Positions 19,502 to 30,160 of a stretch of DNA of 64,000 nt are shown here, in pieces. The notes under the pieces are model-generated. The model was not told where the DNA came from, did not search any database, and saw only the letters and a program-made list of their open reading frames with translations. The position numbers were made by a program, and so were the translations under genes. This stretch comes from Prorocentrum cordatum. Lineage: Eukaryota; Sar; Dinophyceae; Prorocentrales; Prorocentraceae. Position 1 is the first letter of the stretch. Each line of letters begins with the position of its first letter. The stretch covers positions 96,345 through 160,344 of the forward strand of contig CAUYUJ010017840.1 in NCBI GenBank assembly GCA_963575745.1. Direction: 5' to 3'.

Positions 19502-22447
19502 GTGCAGGCCCCCGCCACCTCTACGAGCACTACCACTACAAGGGGGGCGCCTCCTGCGCCCGACCAGAAGGAGCTGCCCCGAAGGGCGGGCAGGCGCGGG
19601 CAGCCTGGGCCAAAGCGGGTCGCCTTCATCGTGGGGACGTGCGTCCACGTCCTAGCCATTGAGGAGGGCCTCGACATCTTAGACGGGGACGGCGACAGCT
19701 CCTCCTCGAGTACCTGGGCACGGAGGGCGCTCAGGGGAGCGGACACGCCCCGCCGCCAGCAGCTCGCGCCGTGGCTCCGACGGCTGGGCGGCAGCTCAGC
19801 CTCGAGCACAGCCACGGACGCCACGGAAGAGGCCCCAGAGGCGCAGGGGTGGAGAGCCGCAGATGTGCGGGTGGCCGAAGCCTCTCCCCATGCGCCCCTC
19901 TCGCTGATGCCGCCGACAGGCGGGTGGTCGAAGCCATCAGCGATGAGCTCGTGGAACAGAGAGCCGCAGACGTGCGGGTGGTCGACGCCTCTCTGCACGA
20001 GCGCCCCCAGCTCGGCTCCCCTGACGAGGGGGTGGCCGATGCAGCCCAGCTGGGGAGAGGACTACTGGAGGCCTCGGGCACGGGGCAGAGGGTGGCGCTC
20101 CAAGCCTGGCATGGGCGTCAGCTCAGCCACGACTGCGGCCACTGAGGCCTCGGAGGAGGACCCAATGACGCATGGTAGGAGAGCCGCGGATGCGCGGGTG
20201 GTCGATGCCTCTCCGCATGCGCCCCTCTCGCTGATGCCGCCGACAGGCGGGTGGTCGAAGCCTTCAGCGATGAGCTCGGGGAACGGAGAGCCGCAGACGT
20301 GCGGGTGGTCGACGCCTCTCTGCACGAGCGCCCCCAGCTCGGCTCCCCCGACGGGGGGGTGGCCGACGCAGCCCAGCTGGGGAGAGGAATACTGGGACTC
20401 CCGACCGCGGGGCAAGGGGCGCAAGGCAAAGCCCGACATGGGCCTCAGCTCAGCCTCGAGCATGGCCACAACCGCCTCGGAAGAGGCCCCAGTGGCGCAT
20501 GAGTGGAGAGCCGTGGATGCGCGGGTGGCCGAAGCCTCTCCCCATGCGCCCCTCTCGCTGGTGCCGCCGACAGGCGGGTGGTCGATGCCACCAGCGATGT
20601 GCTCGTGGAGCCGAGAGCCGCAGACGTGCGGGTGGTCGACGCCTCTCGATACGAGCGCCCCCAGCTCGGCTCCCCCGACGGGGGGGTGGCCGAAGCAGCC
20701 CAGCTGGGGAGAGGAACACTGGAGGCCCAGATCTCGAGGAAAGGGGCGCCACGCCAAGCCTGGCATGGTGCTCAGAGGCCTCAACGGCAGCGCCTGGGGC
20801 ATCCTCGTCGACCGCCTGGACGAGATGCCGTTGGGCAAAAACACCATCATGTTGGTGCAGGAGCACTGCCTCACCAGTGACTACGTCGGCGAGATTAGTG
20901 CCAGCGGTGCTGCGGCGGTCCTAGACCTAGAGAAGGCGCTCGAGCAGGCCACAGTGCACTTGCTTTGGGCCGAGGAGCCCAAGCGCCAGTTTCGGTTGCA
21001 GCTTTTGAAGCCTTTAATTTCGATTTGCACGGCCAGGCGCTTTGTTTCCTTCCGCGGCGTGGTGTCGGTGCATTCGACCATCACATTCTCAGCAGCCATT
21101 GCGGGTAGCAGCGGGGGCACGAGATGCCTCAAGCTAGCCATCTTGTCAGTCGTAGACGGGCTGGCGCAGGAGCACCCCGCCAGGCCGATGAAGTTTTTTG
21201 TTGAGGATTTAAGCATTCAGGCCCGAGGTGCGGAGGCGGATGTCTCGGCCTTGAGACTGGAGGTCCAGACCAGTAGCACGCAGCTCGGAGTCGACTCGGC
21301 GGGAGGAGGAGTTGTGTCGCTGCGCACCAGAGGCGATGCCAGGATGGGGAGCGCTAGGCGGCGTAGAGGTGAGTTGTCAAGCATTGGCAAGCAGGGCGCG
21401 CGCACACTTCAAGTTGCGCGCATGGGATTTCTCCCCTCTGTGCTGTATGGGGCGGTTTGCCTCGGAATGGACCCGACGCGGCTCACTCGAGCAAGGGCGC
21501 TCATGGCCTCGGCGCTGGGCGGGAACGCAATCGGTAAGGACCGACTGCTCCGCCTGTGGACGCTGAGATGCGACCCCCTGGTCGAGGCCTGCACGAAGCC
21601 GCTGCTCAAATGGGCGGAGGCTATCTTTGCTGGCGGCCATGAGGAGATCATGGTTGCTGGGTGGCGCAGAGCTGTCGCGGCGGCCGCTGCCGCCAAGCCT
21701 GGGAGCAACCCCTGGAGGCAGATAAAAGGACCCGCTTCAGCCGTCTGGGCCACACTCAGACTCCTCTCGTGGACGTGGCCTGCCTATCATGCGTTCTTCG
21801 ATCACCTCGGGCAACAGTGGGAGTTGCGCAGGGCAGCACCGCAGTGTCTCAAGAAGCTGAGAGGAGCAGCGAGAGCCGCTGTAGCCGAGGACGAGGGCCT
21901 CCAAGGGATTGCGCATCGTGCTGTATCCTCCACCTCGGACTCCCTCCTTTTCCCAGGGCTGCGTAGCCTAGCCTCCGTCCTGCGTGCCGAGCTGTATGCA
22001 CTGCTCAAGTTGCTGAATAGCGCCCACCCGCCTCTGAGGGTAGGGGTAGACTACAGTTCAGTCATTCGAGGCCTCCGTAAAGGCCCCAGCTGGTGCTGCA
22101 GCCCTAGGAGCTCGACGTGCGGGCGAAAGGCTTTCTCTTGCAAGACCAGGCGCGCGTTGGGGCGCAGGCCCTGCCAGGGCAAGATGAGCGTGGATCGTCG
22201 GTGGGGCGTTGAGTTGGGGCGGGGGGTTGGGGAAGGCGTCATCTCTCCAGCCCTCCGCGGTGCGGCCATGGGGCACAAAGTGCACCGCGCGGGCCAGTTT
22301 TCTTTCTGCGATCGGTGCGGTGTGTTCTCGAGCGAGAGAGGGTGGAAGCTCGTGGCTGCCTGCGTGTACCGTCTCTCGCTCCTGCGCCGAGGCAAAAATC
22401 CTTGTGCAGTGAAGGTCTCCCTAGAGCAGAGCCGCGCTCCCTGGTAG
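19502..22447 (+). CDS. LINE-derived long ORF with N-terminal repeats
   Basis: The frame is open from 19247 to the TAG at 22445-22447. No ATG occurs before the repeats, so the start is unresolved (a GTG lies at 19502). Counting from 19502 it spans 981 residues. Residues 98-424 are three 109-residue tandem repeats rich in Pro, Ser and Trp. Residues 424-460 (GLNGSAWGILVDRL...LVQEH) match the opening of a LINE endonuclease. Around 566-580, FVEDLSIQARG resembles the RT YxDD-containing region, with the catalytic YADD absent. Residues 630-800 look like the region after RT. AELYALLKLLN...VGVDYSSVIRGL (828-860) is RNase H-like and FCDRCG (about 936) is a Cys pair. Most of EN and RT is deleted, yet no stop intervenes. 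It cannot retrotranspose itself. Either a deletion derivative or a domesticated product. Confidence 0.6.
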   Translation: MQAPATSTSTTTTRGAPPAPDQKELPRRAGRRGQPGPKRVAFIVGTCVHVLAIEEGLDILDGDGDSSSSSTWARRALRGADTPRRQQLAPWLRRLGGSSASSTATDATEEAPEAQGWRAADVRVAEASPHAPLSLMPPTGGWSKPSAMSSWNREPQTCGWSTPLCTSAPSSAPLTRGWPMQPSWGEDYWRPRARGRGWRSKPGMGVSSATTAATEASEEDPMTHGRRAADARVVDASPHAPLSLMPPTGGWSKPSAMSSGNGEPQTCGWSTPLCTSAPSSAPPTGGWPTQPSWGEEYWDSRPRGKGRKAKPDMGLSSASSMATTASEEAPVAHEWRAVDARVAEASPHAPLSLVPPTGGWSMPPAMCSWSREPQTCGWSTPLDTSAPSSAPPTGGWPKQPSWGEEHWRPRSRGKGRHAKPGMVLRGLNGSAWGILVDRLDEMPLGKNTIMLVQEHCLTSDYVGEISASGAAAVLDLEKALEQATVHLLWAEEPKRQFRLQLLKPLISICTARRFVSFRGVVSVHSTITFSAAIAGSSGGTRCLKLAILSVVDGLAQEHPARPMKFFVEDLSIQARGAEADVSALRLEVQTSSTQLGVDSAGGGVVSLRTRGDARMGSARRRRGELSSIGKQGARTLQVARMGFLPSVLYGAVCLGMDPTRLTRARALMASALGGNAIGKDRLLRLWTLRCDPLVEACTKPLLKWAEAIFAGGHEEIMVAGWRRAVAAAAAAKPGSNPWRQIKGPASAVWATLRLLSWTWPAYHAFFDHLGQQWELRRAAPQCLKKLRGAARAAVAEDEGLQGIAHRAVSSTSDSLLFPGLRSLASVLRAELYALLKLLNSAHPPLRVGVDYSSVIRGLRKGPSWCCSPRSSTCGRKAFSCKTRRALGRRPCQGKMSVDRRWGVELGRGVGEGVISPALRGAAMGHKVHRAGQFSFCDRCGVFSSERGWKLVAACVYRLSLLRRGKNPCAVKVSLEQSRAPW
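19793..20773 (+). repeat. Three in-frame 327-bp tandem repeats
   Basis: Units start at 19793, 20120 and 20447 (AGCTCAGCC...), with a period of exactly 327 bp. Within each, GATGYGCGGGTGGYCGAWGC recurs at 19862, 20189 and 20516. The period is a multiple of three and keeps one reading frame open. Units are highly similar, so the expansion is fairly recent or homogenised. Confidence 0.9.
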
Positions 22448-23296
22448 AGGGGGGTGCGCGGCGTTCTGGGAGCGCCTGATGGATTGATCGGGAAGGGGCG
22501 GGAGCACCCCGAGGTGGAGTGCCCGCCCATCCGTCTTACATATGGCGAGCTGAGGCGGGGACCGCCAGGCATCGTTCTTGCAGCAAAAAACCTCCTCCTC
22601 CTCCTCCTCCTCCTCCTCCCGCTTTCCGAGGCGGGCCCAGCGGTAGCGACGAGGAGCCTCCAGGAGGCCCCGCTGGAAGGGACGCCCAGCGCCCGGGAGG
22701 GCTGCCGTCGTCTCGACTGCCCCCCCTCCGACCCCCAGGGGTCTTTTATGATGGAAGTTCGACCTCGCTTCCGGCCGGCTGCCTCCGGTTAGATGCTCAA
22801 ATGGCGCTTCTGTGCATCCTTTCGTTACTCCAGATTTCGTGATAAAGGGAGGGGGGTCTCATTTCGGGGGGGGGGGGGTCTCTTCCAGGCTATCCTGGAG
22901 GGCCTGGGGGGGGTCTGGGGACGATGTTCTGGAGGGTTCTCCCACGGGGGAGGTCTGAGATGGCTTGTCTGGGAGGGTCCAGACCCCCGTCCTTTTATTA
23001 CGAAATCTGGAGTACCGATCTGTTCCGATCCCGACTCCTCGACGATGCGGCCCGACCCGGCGCACGTTCCGATCCGACTTCCCGATTTGAGGTTGATTGA
23101 TCTCGGCGTCACCCCAACATATCAGTACTATGTGTGCGTTGCCACGCAGCACCCCGCAGATGCGGGTGAGAGTGAGGGGTCGGTGGGGGCGTCGGCAGTC
23201 TGCGAGACTCTGGAGAAGCCCGCCGCAGGCGCCAAAGTTTGACACAAATTCTACAACGATCCTGCCGCAGGCGCCGATTTTTGCGTTAAACCAATG
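22448..23296. other. Spacer with CTC tract and shared short repeat
   Basis: CTC units at 22588-22620. CCCGCTTTCCGAGGCGGGCC and AGCGACGAGGAGCCT (22618-22665) also occur at 19024-19065, and CCGAGGCGGGCC is a small hairpin within that. No supported gene. Confidence 0.5.
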
Positions 23297-23560
23297 TGGG
23301 TAGATCGCGGGTGGGTCGCTGGTGGTTCGCGGATGGGTTGCGGGGTGGGTCGCGGGTGGGTCGCGGGGTGGGTTGCGGATGGGTCGCGGGTGGTTCGCGG
23401 ATTGGTCGCGGGGTGGGTCGCGGGTGGGTCGCGGGTGGGTCGCGGGTGGGTCGCGGGTGGGTTGCGGATGGGTCGCGGGTGGGTCGCGGGGTGGGTCGCG
23501 GGTGGGTCGCGGGGTGGGTCGCGGAGTGGGTCGCGGGGTGGGTTGCGGGCAGGTCGCGGG
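23297..23560 (+). repeat. Minisatellite, ~11-bp GTGGGTCGCGG unit
   Basis: About 24 units of GTGGGTCGCGG, with GGGTGGGTCGC and GGTTCGCGGAT variants. Strongly strand-biased (G/T). Confidence 0.9.
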
Positions 23561-24256
23561 TGAGACGACGACAACAAATAACTACAACGCAACAAGCAGA
23601 ATCTTCACCACGGATCCCCAATTCGGCCACGCACCCAGGGACAATGAATGATTGTTCGGCTCCCTCACTCTGGTAGTGTATGCGTCGAGGCACGCTTTTC
23701 TGGCCACACCGCTCGGGAAACGATCTACTACAAGATGGGTATACTATCTGTTCGGGTCGGACGCGCGCCTCCCAGGAGCATACGCAGTACCAGTATGTCT
23801 CTGTGCGTCCCATACCGTATACCTCTCCCCCCTCCCTCCCTCCCTTCCTCCACTCGAAGAAGGGCAACCGCCATTAACAAAAACACCAACTTTTTGGCGA
23901 GGGTTGCATCCGCGCTGGGCGCCAGTCTCGGTGCCGCCTCCCCCGACATTCCCATGCCCCCCCTGCCAGGATCCCGAAGATTTCCTCAGGATTCCTCCGG
24001 ATGTCTCAGATGGTCCTCTTCAAACTCTCAGGATTCCCAAGGATTCCGCTGGGTTTCTCCACATCTCCCAGGGCTCCTCTGGATGCATCAAGCTTCGGCA
24101 GGGTTCCACGGATTTCACAGAAGCCCTGAAATATCCCTCCATCTCCTCCTCCGCCCGATGAAGGACGACCGCCATTCAAAAAAACACCCACGAACTTTTT
24201 AGCGCGTGCTGCATCCGCGCTGGGCGCCAGTCTCGGCGCCGCCTCCCCCGACATTC
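23561..24256. other. Spacer carrying two copies of a ~92-bp repeat (M)
   Basis: 23862-23953 and 24162-24256 share CCGCCATTMAMAAAAACACC, AACTTTTTRGCG, CATCCGCGCTGGGCGCCAGT and GCCGCCTCCCCCGACATTC in order. Between them lies a run of GGATTYC-type words (23970-24110). No exon supported. Confidence 0.6.
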
Positions 24257-24481
24257 AGAGCCCCGAATCATCAGGGGTAACTCGGGTCAGGGATAACTCG
24301 GGTTCGTTTTTCGGGAATCCGAACCCGAGTTATCCCGGACCCGAGTTACCCCGGATATTTCGGGCGTCCAGAGCCCCGAATCATCAGGGGTAACTCGGGT
24401 CAGGGATAACTCGGGTTCGTTTTTCGGGAATCCAAACCCGAGTTACCACGGACCCGAGTTACCCCGGATAACTCGGGCGTC
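24257..24481. repeat. Tandem pair of long hairpins (113-bp unit)
   Basis: Two direct copies of a 113-bp unit starting AGAGCCCCGAATCATCAGGG. In unit 1, GGGGTAACTCGGGTCAGGGA... pairs with ...CCGGACCCGAGTTACCCC as a 33-bp stem with one mismatch around a T-rich loop (TTTTTCGGGAATC). Unit 2 has the same stem with a few changes. Confidence 0.85.
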
Positions 24482-24654
24482 CAAGACATTCCCATGGCCC
24501 CCCCCCTGCGGCCCACTGCCCCCCCCGCCGCCCCTCGCCGCTCCCCCGGCGCCCCGAGGTGCGGCTGTCCCACGGCGCGCCGCTGCCCCCGTGCGGCGCG
24601 GTGCCCGCCGGCCTCTCGGTGCCCCGCCTTTTTGCGGGCAGGGGCAGCGAGCAA
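24482..24654. other. C-rich spacer
   Basis: C-rich on the plus strand; nothing recognised. Confidence 0.4.
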
Positions 24655-24824
24655 AGCGACGCGAGGATCGGGACAAGATCGGATCGGGAGAACTCCAAAT
24701 CTCTGAGAATCGTCGGGTTTGGAGGATGTATTGGGCGCCGCGGCCGCTCCAGAGCGTTCCGGCACGCTCTGAGAGCGCTCCGGGACGCTCTGGAGCGATT
24801 TATCCCGATCCTAGCCCTGTTTTA
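24655..24824. repeat. Dispersed palindromic repeat family B, copy 1
   Basis: Over about 170 bp it is roughly 93% identical to 62831-63000. It contains CGCTCCAGAGCGTTCCGG and its near-complement around a second palindrome, flanked by GATCGGGAG and TTATCCCGATCC. Confidence 0.85.
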
Positions 24825-24836
24825 ACGATAGGGGGC

Positions 24837-25310
24837 AGATCTGGACGCCCGAAATGGGTACGGAAAGACAGGGTACGATAGGGGGCATATCTTCGGGGGC
24901 GGAAAGGAGGGGGGTGATGACTGGGGGGGGGGGATATCATGGCGGGGGCCATGGTAGTTCCCCAGATCTCATGGCGCCTCTTCTTGTTTCATTACGTCTC
25001 TGGCCCCCCCCCGCTGGGCCGCGCACAGGCCGCCGGTCATGATTTGCCCCCCCCCTCTTGGACACCCCCCTCTTGGCCGCTCCCGATATCTGGACGCCCG
25101 ACATGGGTACTGAAAGAAAGGGTACGATGCCCAACAGCAGTTCCTGTTCATCTTGAACAGGACTCGCTGTCCACGCCGCCGCGGCCCGTGTCAGTTCGAG
25201 ACAGAAGGCCGCCTGCCCAACAGCGGCCGCCGCTGGCTTGGGACAACATTTGTTGTTTGGCATTGTACCCATTTTTTCCGTACCCATTCCGGGCGTCCAA
25301 AGCATAGGGG
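24837..25310. repeat. Foldback repeat family A, copy 1
   Basis: Includes TTTCATGGCG-type and GGGCCGCGCACA segments shared with 52322-52950 and 63225-63345. An inverted-repeat pair of about 45 bp follows: 25090-25134 (CTGGACGCCCGACATGGGTA...) with 25256-25299 (...CGTACCCATTCCGGGCGTCC), about 83% complementary. A third arm-like piece lies at 24839-24870. Confidence 0.75.
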
Positions 25311-25709
25311 GGGGCGCATCGACCCCCAATCGCCCATGGATCGCCGATAGGGGCCCGATAGTCCCAACCTGCCCAGGAAGGTGCGGATTCACGATCGGAG
25401 GCCTATCGCCGATCTATCGGCGATGTAGCGCCGATTCCAGGTCGATGCATCCCCCCCTATGCCAGTCCCCCCCCCTATGGTTGCCCCTTAGGAGGGGGGG
25501 ACGCCTACGATCCGATTCGATGCGATTCGATTCGCCTGCCGGGGCCGCGATTCCACTTCGACCCGATCCAGCTCTATTCGCCGGCATCGGCCAGGGCCAG
25601 CCAGAAGCGGGGCCCGGCGATTCGATACCGAGCCGATGCGGGGCGATTCGCTGGCGATTTGGTTCGCTCTCGATCCGATTCGATTTTGCGATCCGATCCA
25701 GCGCCGACC
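25311..25709. other. Spacer rich in GATTCGAT-like words
   Basis: CGATCGC/GATAGG words (25325-25430) and degenerate GATCCGATTCGATGCGATTC runs (25508-25690). The same degenerate style recurs at 55995-56165 and 63555-63930. No exon supported. Confidence 0.5.
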
Positions 25710-25890
25710 TGGAAGGGGCCCAGGGACACAAATGAATCAGCACAAGTCCAAGGATTCCCAATCTTTTTGAAGATTTTATGGATTGTCGTCTCTCCCCCCA
25801 CTTCCCAGTGTCTTTTCTTTGTATTCTCCTGGGGGTCGACGATTATACGTGTGTATGTGTCTGTGTCTGTGCCTATTCTTCCCTCGTCAG
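25710..25890 (-). mobile_element. MITE-like family H, diverged reverse copy
   Basis: On the minus strand it shows the H order: GGCACAGACACAGACACA, ATCGTCGACCCCCAGG, then TTTGTGTCCCTGGGCCCCTT. The most diverged H copy; no TSD detected. Confidence 0.6.
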
Positions 25891-26180
25891 TCACTTCAGC
25901 AGGGGGCTAAACTTTCCAGCGAGGAGGTCCACTGGCCTCGAGAGGCCCCCCGAGCACCCCCCAGCTGGCCTCGACGGACCCCGCAAAGCTTTCAAGGGCG
26001 ATCTCAACACGCCAGCCCTGGGGCGCGGAGCGCACCAGGGGCGCCGCCGGACGCGGCGCCCGGGTGTGGAGACGGCGTCGGACTATGTTGGGGGGCCTGT
26101 TGAGGCCAGCTGAGATTCTGCGGGGGACCTCAGTGAGGCCAGGCGGGACCACCTGGGGGGGCTGTTCTGTTCGAAGCCTC

Positions 26181-26384
26181 ACCTTATGTTGCTCCCATCG
26201 TACTCAAGGACCACATCCCACACATAATTTCGAGCACCCCGACAAAAGTGTCGAAACAGCGTCGAAACAGTGTCGGACGAGTGTCTCCCAGGGCCCGACG
26301 CGTGAAAGCCTTGAGCTTCGGTACTTCTCTTCTGGTGCTCGAAGTTCCTTCTGGTTATCAAGGCTAAAGCAGGTTGGAACATCT
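26181..26384 (+). mobile_element. hAT-like MITE family J, copy 1
   Basis: A 204-bp element flanked by GAAGCCTC on both sides (26173-26180 and 26385-26392), a perfect 8-bp TSD. The left end contains TTATGTTGCTCCCATC and the right end GGTTGGAACATC. The interior shares AAGTGTCGAAACAG, TCTCCCAGGGCC and ATCAAGGCTAAAG with the other copies. An 8-bp TSD with short TIRs is the hAT signature (established knowledge). Confidence 0.85.
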
Positions 26385-26392
26385 GAAGCCTC

Positions 26393-28154
26393 GCCGAGGT
26401 CCGCGGTGTCTCCCCGATAGGGGCGAATAGCCCAAGGGCGGGCATTACACGTATTCGCCTGGGAGCCTCGTCGAAGACATAGATCATCGGCGCCCCCGGA
26501 CACATGTATTGCTCTCCCCTGGGCTATTCGCCCCAGCCGTCGCCTCCGAGAGGCAGAAGCCACCGCGGAGGCATCCACAAACCCTCGGGTGGCCAGCGCG
26601 GACTTCTCTCGGATGGGCGCGGGCTCGCTTTGGGCGGCGCCGCGCTCTCCGCCTCCCTGCTCCGTGCGCGAGGGAGTGGCGTGGCATACAGCACCGACCC
26701 AATTCATCTGCGCGGGCCTCCGAATGTGTGTACGCTCATGCCGTTGCTTGTACGTTATAGAGTATCGTTTAAACGACCCCCAGCCCCATCCCCATCCCCC
26801 TCGAGACGCCCACCGAATTACCCCCCCCCAGTTGGGGATACGCCCTTCGAAGCCCGGAGGGAATGACCTATGTCCCCATCTAGGGGGGCAAAGCGGCCAG
26901 TGGGGCCCGGGCCACGCCGCTGGGGGTGGGGACCGCTCCAACGCTACTATTCAGTTAGGGAGGAGGAGCGGCGTCCCCAACAGCGGGATACGCCACGGGT
27001 TTGTGCAGGTTGAACTAGGGGCACTGCTTACGTCCCGCAGCAGCATGACGCATGCTGCGTGTCGACGCTCGTCGGCACGTTGCGGCTCTGCGTGGCAGCG
27101 CGTCGGCACGCAGAGGCCGTGCGTGACGGCGACTGCAGGCTCCCTGCTGCTCCTGGAGGCACCAATGGAGGACGTGCGAAGGGGTGGGGGATGGGCCCCG
27201 CGGGGGGGTGGCATCGACCCTCCGTCGCCCCTCGCCGTCTGGGGCCCGGGTGGGGGGCGGGAGGCGCGGCAGCACGCGCGGGACGAGCGGCGAGGGGCCG
27301 AGCAGGGCCCCCAGGGATCCGAGGCAGCGGGACGCTGGAGCGGCAAGTGGTTGGCCCGTCTCGGACTCTGGGGGCCCTCCACGGGCCCCGAGAGACCGTC
27401 AAACAAAACGGTTCTGGATGAAAAAACCCGTCCCAGGAGAGCGGTCCAGACCAACGAAGCGGAGCGCCGGATGTCTGGGGCTGCCACGCTGGGGCAGCGC
27501 AGGGGGGCGCGAAGGCAATCGTGCAGCGCGAGGCGCGAAGGGAGGAGGCCTGCGAAGGAAGAGGAAGGACGAGGAGGCTCCTCCTCCTCCTCCTCCTCCT
27601 CCTCCTCCTCCTCCTTCTCCTCTTTGCCCCGAGGGTGGGGGCCTGGCACCTGTTCTCATGGTGTCAGCGCCACACACTCCTCGGGGCACCCTGTCAGTGT
27701 CAATTGCATGCGGCGGCTGGGGGTTGATGACCGGCTTGCGTCGTCCTTGCACCAGCCACGTGGCACTTTGCCCGTGGCAGCGGCACGTTAGCTGTGCCCG
27801 TGACCTGGAGATGGGTACCAGGCACGGGGAGTGTGCATTTGGTTGAGAGGCGGGGCCATGTGGTCCGTAAGTCCCTTGGGACCTTGTGTCTGCTCACCCT
27901 GGGGTACAAACCCAGTTGCACATGCCATCCGATTCGGCAGGGGTGACGGTCGGGGCGTACTGCGCGGTGACGCGGTGAACCGGCTGTCCCCCTACGCACC
28001 ACGCCGTTTCGGTTGGGCAGCGAGTCGCTGAACGCCTTTTCCCCTGACTGTCGGTGCTGGCGCCTGCGGGTCCCTTCCTCCTGTCTGGGAGGCCGAGGGT
28101 GACGGTTGAGCCTCGCTCGCCGCTCATTTCTTGGATCTATGACATTCATGACAC
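26393..28154. other. Spacer without a supported gene; CTC tract at 27572-27625
   Basis: A plus-strand frame stays open from about 26589 to 27791 but has Arg/Gly/Pro-rich, composition-driven content and no motif. I treat it as non-coding. GGCGAATAGCCCA near 26425 recurs as the inverse GGGCTATTCGCCCC near 26521. Confidence 0.4.
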
Positions 28155-28445
28155 TCCTCTTCCTCCTCTTGCTCCTCCTCCTTTTCCTCTTCTTTCCTCC
28201 TCCTCCTCCTCTTCCTTCCTCCTCCTCCTCTTCCTCGTCATCCTCCTGCTCCTGCTGGTCCTGCTGCTCCTCCTCCTGCTGTTCCTCCTTCTCCTCCTCC
28301 TCCTCCTCCTACCCCTTGCCCCTCGTCGCCTCTCCTCCTCGCTTTCGTCTTCGCCATCGCCCTCCCCTTCCGCGTCGCCCCCACCCTCCTCATCGCTCTC
28401 CAGGAGGAGGAGGAGGAGGAGGAGGAGGAGGAGGAGGAGAAGAAG
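28155..28445. repeat. CTC tract switching to GAG (strand-inverting tract)
   Basis: Pyrimidine-rich CTC/TTCC units to about 28320, then a short unique stretch (28321-28400), then GAG units to 28445. The two arms are complementary, so the region could fold into a long imperfect hairpin. Confidence 0.85.
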
Positions 28446-29449
28446 GAGCACGCTCCAGGCTGTCGCCTCTAGTTGGTCTAACGCCAAAAGGGAGGCGGAC
28501 GACGACGGCGACGACGACGGGGATGGCGACGAGAGGAGGAGCCCGCCACGAGTACGAGGAGGACAAGGGCCTTAACGATCGTGGCGACGACGAGGAGGAC
28601 AACGACCGCGGCGACGGCGTGACCTCTTGTTGCGCCTTCCCCCAGGTGATCGTTGCCACGGCTGGCGGGGGCGGCTTCGGGCCGCCAGCCGGCCGCGACA
28701 GGGAGTCCCTGGCGGCCGACGTGCGAGGCGGGCGGGCGGGCGATGGGGGCCCCGCTGCCCGCGGAGGGGCAGGGAGCCGCCACGGCGAGAAGGGAAGCGG
28801 CCCTCGAAGGGTCGCCACGGAGGAGAAGGGGATCCAGGAGGGCTAGGCCGCCACCACGGGGGGGGGCCTCGGAGGCTTTGGCGGCACCTCCCGCCTGCCA
28901 GGTCGGCAAGCGCGTCGCTCGTGTCCCTGTTCTCGAGAGGGGGGCGGTGCGGCCGCAACTCGTTTTCCGGCGTGCGCCCGCCGGGATCGCCACGAAGGAA
29001 AGCGATCCTGAGGTGATCACGGAAGGGACAGGACAGGGGTCACGACATTTGCTGCGCGCAGCTGGTTTCGGCCCCGCCGCCGGGCGCTTTCCTTTACGCG
29101 TTGGCACGTCCGACACCTATCGCGCCGCGCCGCGCCCGTGCCAGGCGGGCTCGTGTCGGCGGCCGCGGCCCGGCGAGAGTACGGCCTGCAGGAGGACCGC
29201 CGGAAGAGGGGGAGGGAGGAGGAGAGGGAGAGGGGGGGGGGGCAAGGGGGGGCACGGAGAGAGCAGGGAGGGGGCAGGGAGGTGGGGGGAGCAGGGATCG
29301 GTGAGGGAGGGGAGATGTGGACGGAGAGAGCGCGGGGGAGGGGGAGGTGGGGCGGGATGGTCGAGGTGGAGGGGTCAGTGGGGAGAGGAGGCGACCTGGA
29401 GGAAGAGGGGGGATACAGGAGGAGCATCAGGAGGAAGGTGGAGCACTGA
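28446..29449. other. GC-rich spacer; family R copy 2 at 28960-29065
   Basis: GAC/GACG-rich at 28497-28620, then GC-rich sequence and a GGGAGGGGG purine zone (29210-29440). No supported exon. The R-like segment contains AAGGGACAGGACAGGGGTCA. Confidence 0.4.
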
Positions 29450-29908
29450 GGAGGGTGGGGTATGGAGGAGCAGGAGGTGGAGGTGGAGGAGGAGGAGGAG
29501 GAGGAGGAGGAGGAGGAGGAGGAGGAGGAGAGGAGGAGGAGTGAGGAGGACTGACGAGGACGGTCCAGGATGAACAGGATGGATGGACAGGATGAGCAGG
29601 AGGAGAGGAGGGGGAGGGTCCAGGATGAGGAGGATGACGAGGAGGACGAGGAGGAGGCGGATGAGGAGGATGAGGAGGAGGAGGAAAATGAGGAGAATGA
29701 GGAGGAGGAGGAGGAGGAGGAGGAGAGAGGAGAGGAGGAGGAGGAGGAGGAGGGGGGGGCGAGAATGAACAGGATGAGCAGGAGGGAGGAGGAGGAGGGT
29801 CCAGGATGGAGAAGTGGATGGAGGAAAGGAGGAGGACGAGGAGTAGGCGGATGAGGAGGATGATGCTGCTAATGCTGATAATGATGATGCTGATGATGCT
29901 GATGATGC

Positions 29909-29955
<47 letters not shown>

Positions 29956-30160
29956 CTGATGATGCTGATGCTGATGCTGATGCTGATGCTGATGATGCTG
30001 ATGATGAGAAGGAGGAGGAGAAGGAGGAGGAGTATGGGGAGTATGGGGAGTCTTACGACGCGGGCAAAGAAGGGGTGCTGGCGTTCTTCAACATGGACAA
30101 TACGGAGGAGGTGCAGCAGCAATGAGGAGGAGGAGGAGGAGGCGGAGGAGGAAGGCGGAG
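29450..30160 (+). repeat. Composite GAG-GAT-GAG tract
   Basis: GAG units (29480-29860), then GAT/GCT units (29860-30005), then GAG again (30006-30160). Same GAG/GAT association as at 3431-4480. Confidence 0.9.

Noticed and set aside
26589-27791. 400-codon frame on the plus strand
   Set aside because: Arg/Gly/Pro-rich composition, a CTC tract inside, no ATG at its start and no motif; expected by chance at this GC content.
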